Assembly (NCBI GenBank): GCA_001552775.1
Contig: KQ959276.1
Span: 72,051-110,149 of the forward strand
From: Bacteroidales bacterium KA00251
Lineage (GTDB): Bacteria; Bacteroidota; Bacteroidia; Bacteroidales; Porphyromonadaceae
DNA: 38,099 bases
Direction: 5' to 3'
The notes under the pieces are model-generated. The model saw only the letters and a program-made list of their open reading frames with translations. It searched no databases and had not been told where the DNA came from. Shown piece by piece: positions 34,103-38,099 of this stretch; the first letter of the stretch is position 1, and every line of letters starts with the position of its first letter. The translations under genes were made by a program, and so were the position numbers.

Positions 34103-35980
34103 TTAACGTTTTTTACCCTGCTGTTCTCGCAGATACTTTTGCTGTTGACGCTGTGCTTCCTCAAGACGTGCCAAGAACCCACTTTTTTTGCGAGGTTTCT
34201 TTTTATTAGCCTCCAATCGTGCAAGAAGTTTCTCTTCATTGAGGAAAAGTCTACTGAGTACAAATTGAACAATCGTGATGAGGATAGAGATAAAGTAGTA
34301 ATAGCAAAGCCCCGAGGAGTTATTGTTGAAGAAAAAGAAAAACATTACAGACATCATGATTGGCATCCAAGACATCATCTTCATTTGCCCCGTCTGCCCC
34401 GTCGACGACATACTCATTGTATAACGTGAGTATACGATGTTGACAATAGCCCACAAGAGACAAAAACCGCTAATATGGTCTCCAATAAGAGGGAGGTTTG
34501 CATTCCAACTAAGAATAGGATCATATGAAGAGAGATCTTGAGCCCAAAGGAAAGAGCTTCCTCGCAGGTCGATAGAGGTAGGGAAGAAACGGAACATCGC
34601 AATAAGGAAAGGCATCTGTATAAGCATGGGTAAGCATCCCGACATAGGACTTGCTCCTGCACTCCTATATAGAGCCATTGTCTCTTGCGTACGCTTCAGT
34701 TGAGTTGCTTGGTCGTTACCTTCGTATTTTTTGTTGATTGCTTCGACTTGTGGTTTTAGTACCCTCATCTTGGCTTGGGAATAGTAGCTTTTGAAAGTCA
34801 ATGGCGACAAGACAACCTTGATAATAATGGTTAGTAAAAGAATGATAATTCCCCAGTTGGACACCCACGTCTTAAGCCAATCCACCACAGGCATAATAAG
34901 AGTAAGATTGATCCAGCGGAGAAACTTTCCTCCCACATAAACTAGACTCTGCAACTCAAGACGATCTGCCTTGTCCACTCCTGCATCGTACTCTTTAAGC
35001 ATATTAAATGCCAAAGGTCCATAAAAGTAGGAAAAATGAACCTCTGTACCCTCTCGATTGTCAAAAGGGACCGATGCGGAGGCTCTCATCTTTTTGAGAT
35101 ATTTGTTTTCTTTGGGATAGGTAGTATGCTCAATCGTAGCACGTTCAAACGTATTGTTGAGATCGGCAACTAGTACCGAGGCAAAGAATTTATTTTTAAA
35201 CGCAATCCAATGCAAAGGTTGCTTTAAGCTCTGCTTGATTTGTGACTTTTTTGTCTCACGTAGACGTTCAGTATCTCCACTAACATACTTGTAATAGAGC
35301 GATGAGAAACTATTTTCATTAGTCCAAGACTTTTCCAGCTGAGAAAGGTTTTGATCCATTTCTAGATCAAGGGATCGCATATTGTTTGGGAAAACCTTTT
35401 CAAGCCCATGCCCTGAAATAGTTAGCTTCGTTCTGTAATCATTGGGCAAAAGCGCATAGGTGAAATCAAGATAAGCCCCCTCTTCAAAAGGGAGTCTCAT
35501 CGTGACAGAATCACTCGACTGCATTACCACATCAAAGTACAGGTCTTTTGTTTCAAGATTACCACGATTGGCACGCAAGATAAAGCTTTGCTTTGCATCT
35601 CCTTGCTTAAAAAGGTAGAGAGGCTCCGCTTTATCTTTTTTTTGCAGGCGATTGTATTTAAGTAGCCTTACTGATGAAGGCATTGCTCCAAGCGAAGAAA
35701 GTTCTATCTCTACTTTGTCGTTGGCAAGCTTTACCCTCTTTTCTTTTGCTCCCAATTGGAAGGATTCAAAGTCGTCTAGAGACTTTTCCACTACACTATC
35801 TGGATGCTGAGACAGCGTGGCAACGTCTTTCTTTTCTTCTGCAGAAGCAAGGGTTGTTTCTACGTTGTCTCCTGCTGACAGCGCCTCTTCTGCAGAGGGT
35901 TTATTCAACCGATTTAAAAAGGTAAATCCTATCAGAATAAGAGCAATGAGCAGAATGCCGATGAGGTTATTTTTGTTCAT
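34103..35980 (-). CDS. yidC: Membrane protein insertase YidC
   Basis: YidC inserts and folds inner-membrane proteins, alone or with SecYEG. The 625-residue protein has an N-terminal membrane anchor (NNLIGILLIALILIGFTFL), a large periplasmic beta-rich domain (about residues 60-350), and the conserved five-helix core. The core includes WGIIILLLTIIIKVVLSPL, then KSYYSQAKMRVLKPQ, SGCLPMLIQMPFLIAMFRFF, and the final helices. A strongly basic tail (KKKPRKKSGF and further) is typical for ribosome contact. It lies between pyrG (53 bases upstream) and purF in the Porphyromonas order. Confidence 0.96.
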   Translation of the reverse strand: MNKNNLIGILLIALILIGFTFLNRLNKPSAEEALSAGDNVETTLASAEEKKDVATLSQHPDSVVEKSLDDFESFQLGAKEKRVKLANDKVEIELSSLGAMPSSVRLLKYNRLQKKDKAEPLYLFKQGDAKQSFILRANRGNLETKDLYFDVVMQSSDSVTMRLPFEEGAYLDFTYALLPNDYRTKLTISGHGLEKVFPNNMRSLDLEMDQNLSQLEKSWTNENSFSSLYYKYVSGDTERLRETKKSQIKQSLKQPLHWIAFKNKFFASVLVADLNNTFERATIEHTTYPKENKYLKKMRASASVPFDNREGTEVHFSYFYGPLAFNMLKEYDAGVDKADRLELQSLVYVGGKFLRWINLTLIMPVVDWLKTWVSNWGIIILLLTIIIKVVLSPLTFKSYYSQAKMRVLKPQVEAINKKYEGNDQATQLKRTQETMALYRSAGASPMSGCLPMLIQMPFLIAMFRFFPTSIDLRGSSFLWAQDLSSYDPILSWNANLPLIGDHISGFCLLWAIVNIVYSRYTMSMSSTGQTGQMKMMSWMPIMMSVMFFFFFNNNSSGLCYYYFISILITIVQFVLSRLFLNEEKLLARLEANKKKPRKKSGFLARLEEAQRQQQKYLREQQGKKR

Positions 35981-36032
35981 TAGATAAGAAGGTATAAGCT
36001 GATAATATGAATGATGAGAACGAAACTTTTCC

Positions 36033-38099
<2,067 letters not shown>

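Overview
The window looks like a chromosome segment of a Porphyromonas-like member of the Bacteroidota. This is inferred from four things. There is a complete type IX secretion core cluster (porP-porK-porL-porM-porN). The gene order pyrG-yidC-purF-carA-carB is one I remember from Porphyromonas gingivalis. Several genes are preceded by the Bacteroidota -7 promoter motif TAnnTTTG. The housekeeping genes have moderate, roughly mid-40s GC content (judged by eye). No species call is possible from the window alone.

Layout. Positions 1-600 hold the start of an unknown membrane protein running off the left edge, an imperfect inverted repeat, and a short open fragment on the minus strand. Positions 586-2600 are a visibly GC-richer block with a 5'-truncated, frameshifted fumarate reductase/succinate dehydrogenase iron-sulfur subunit, a strong terminator, and a cupin/methyltransferase pair. 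Positions 2660-5590 are AT-rich and full of broken genes: two restriction-specificity (S subunit-like) fragments, an unknown small ORF, a truncated AlbA_2-type protein, one apparently intact lipoprotein with an HExxH motif, and a helix-turn-helix gene broken by two single-A insertions. Positions 5596-10142 encode an intact-looking type III restriction-modification pair (mod, res) of very low GC, followed by a RhuM-family gene and a tRNA-Ser(UGA). This whole left part reads as an accessory/defence island abutting a tRNA gene.

From the tRNA rightward the sequence is core chromosome. A 22-bp minisatellite lies upstream of phoH2 (PIN-PhoH), followed by a ketopantoate-reductase-like gene, a second phoH, purC, a long inverted repeat, menG/ubiE and aroE, all on the plus strand and ending in a bidirectional terminator. 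Convergent to these, on the minus strand, are the type IX secretion operon porPKLMN with a two-gene chromate-transporter pair directly downstream, a GYF-CD225 membrane protein, a TrmN6-type methyltransferase, and the run pyrG-yidC-purF-carA-carB.

How the genes relate: purC and purF belong to purine synthesis; carAB and pyrG to pyrimidine (and arginine) synthesis; aroE and menG to aromatic and menaquinone supply; yidC and porPKLMN to protein export and surface secretion. The most unusual material is in the left 12 kb: the chimeric GC-rich block, the decayed specificity genes, the homopolymer-frameshifted regulator in front of the type III system, the extra C-terminal domain of Res, and the 22-bp tandem array. 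I found no CRISPR array, no insertion sequence with a transposase and no integrase. I do not see a clearly new multi-gene system; the nearest candidates are listed as findings.
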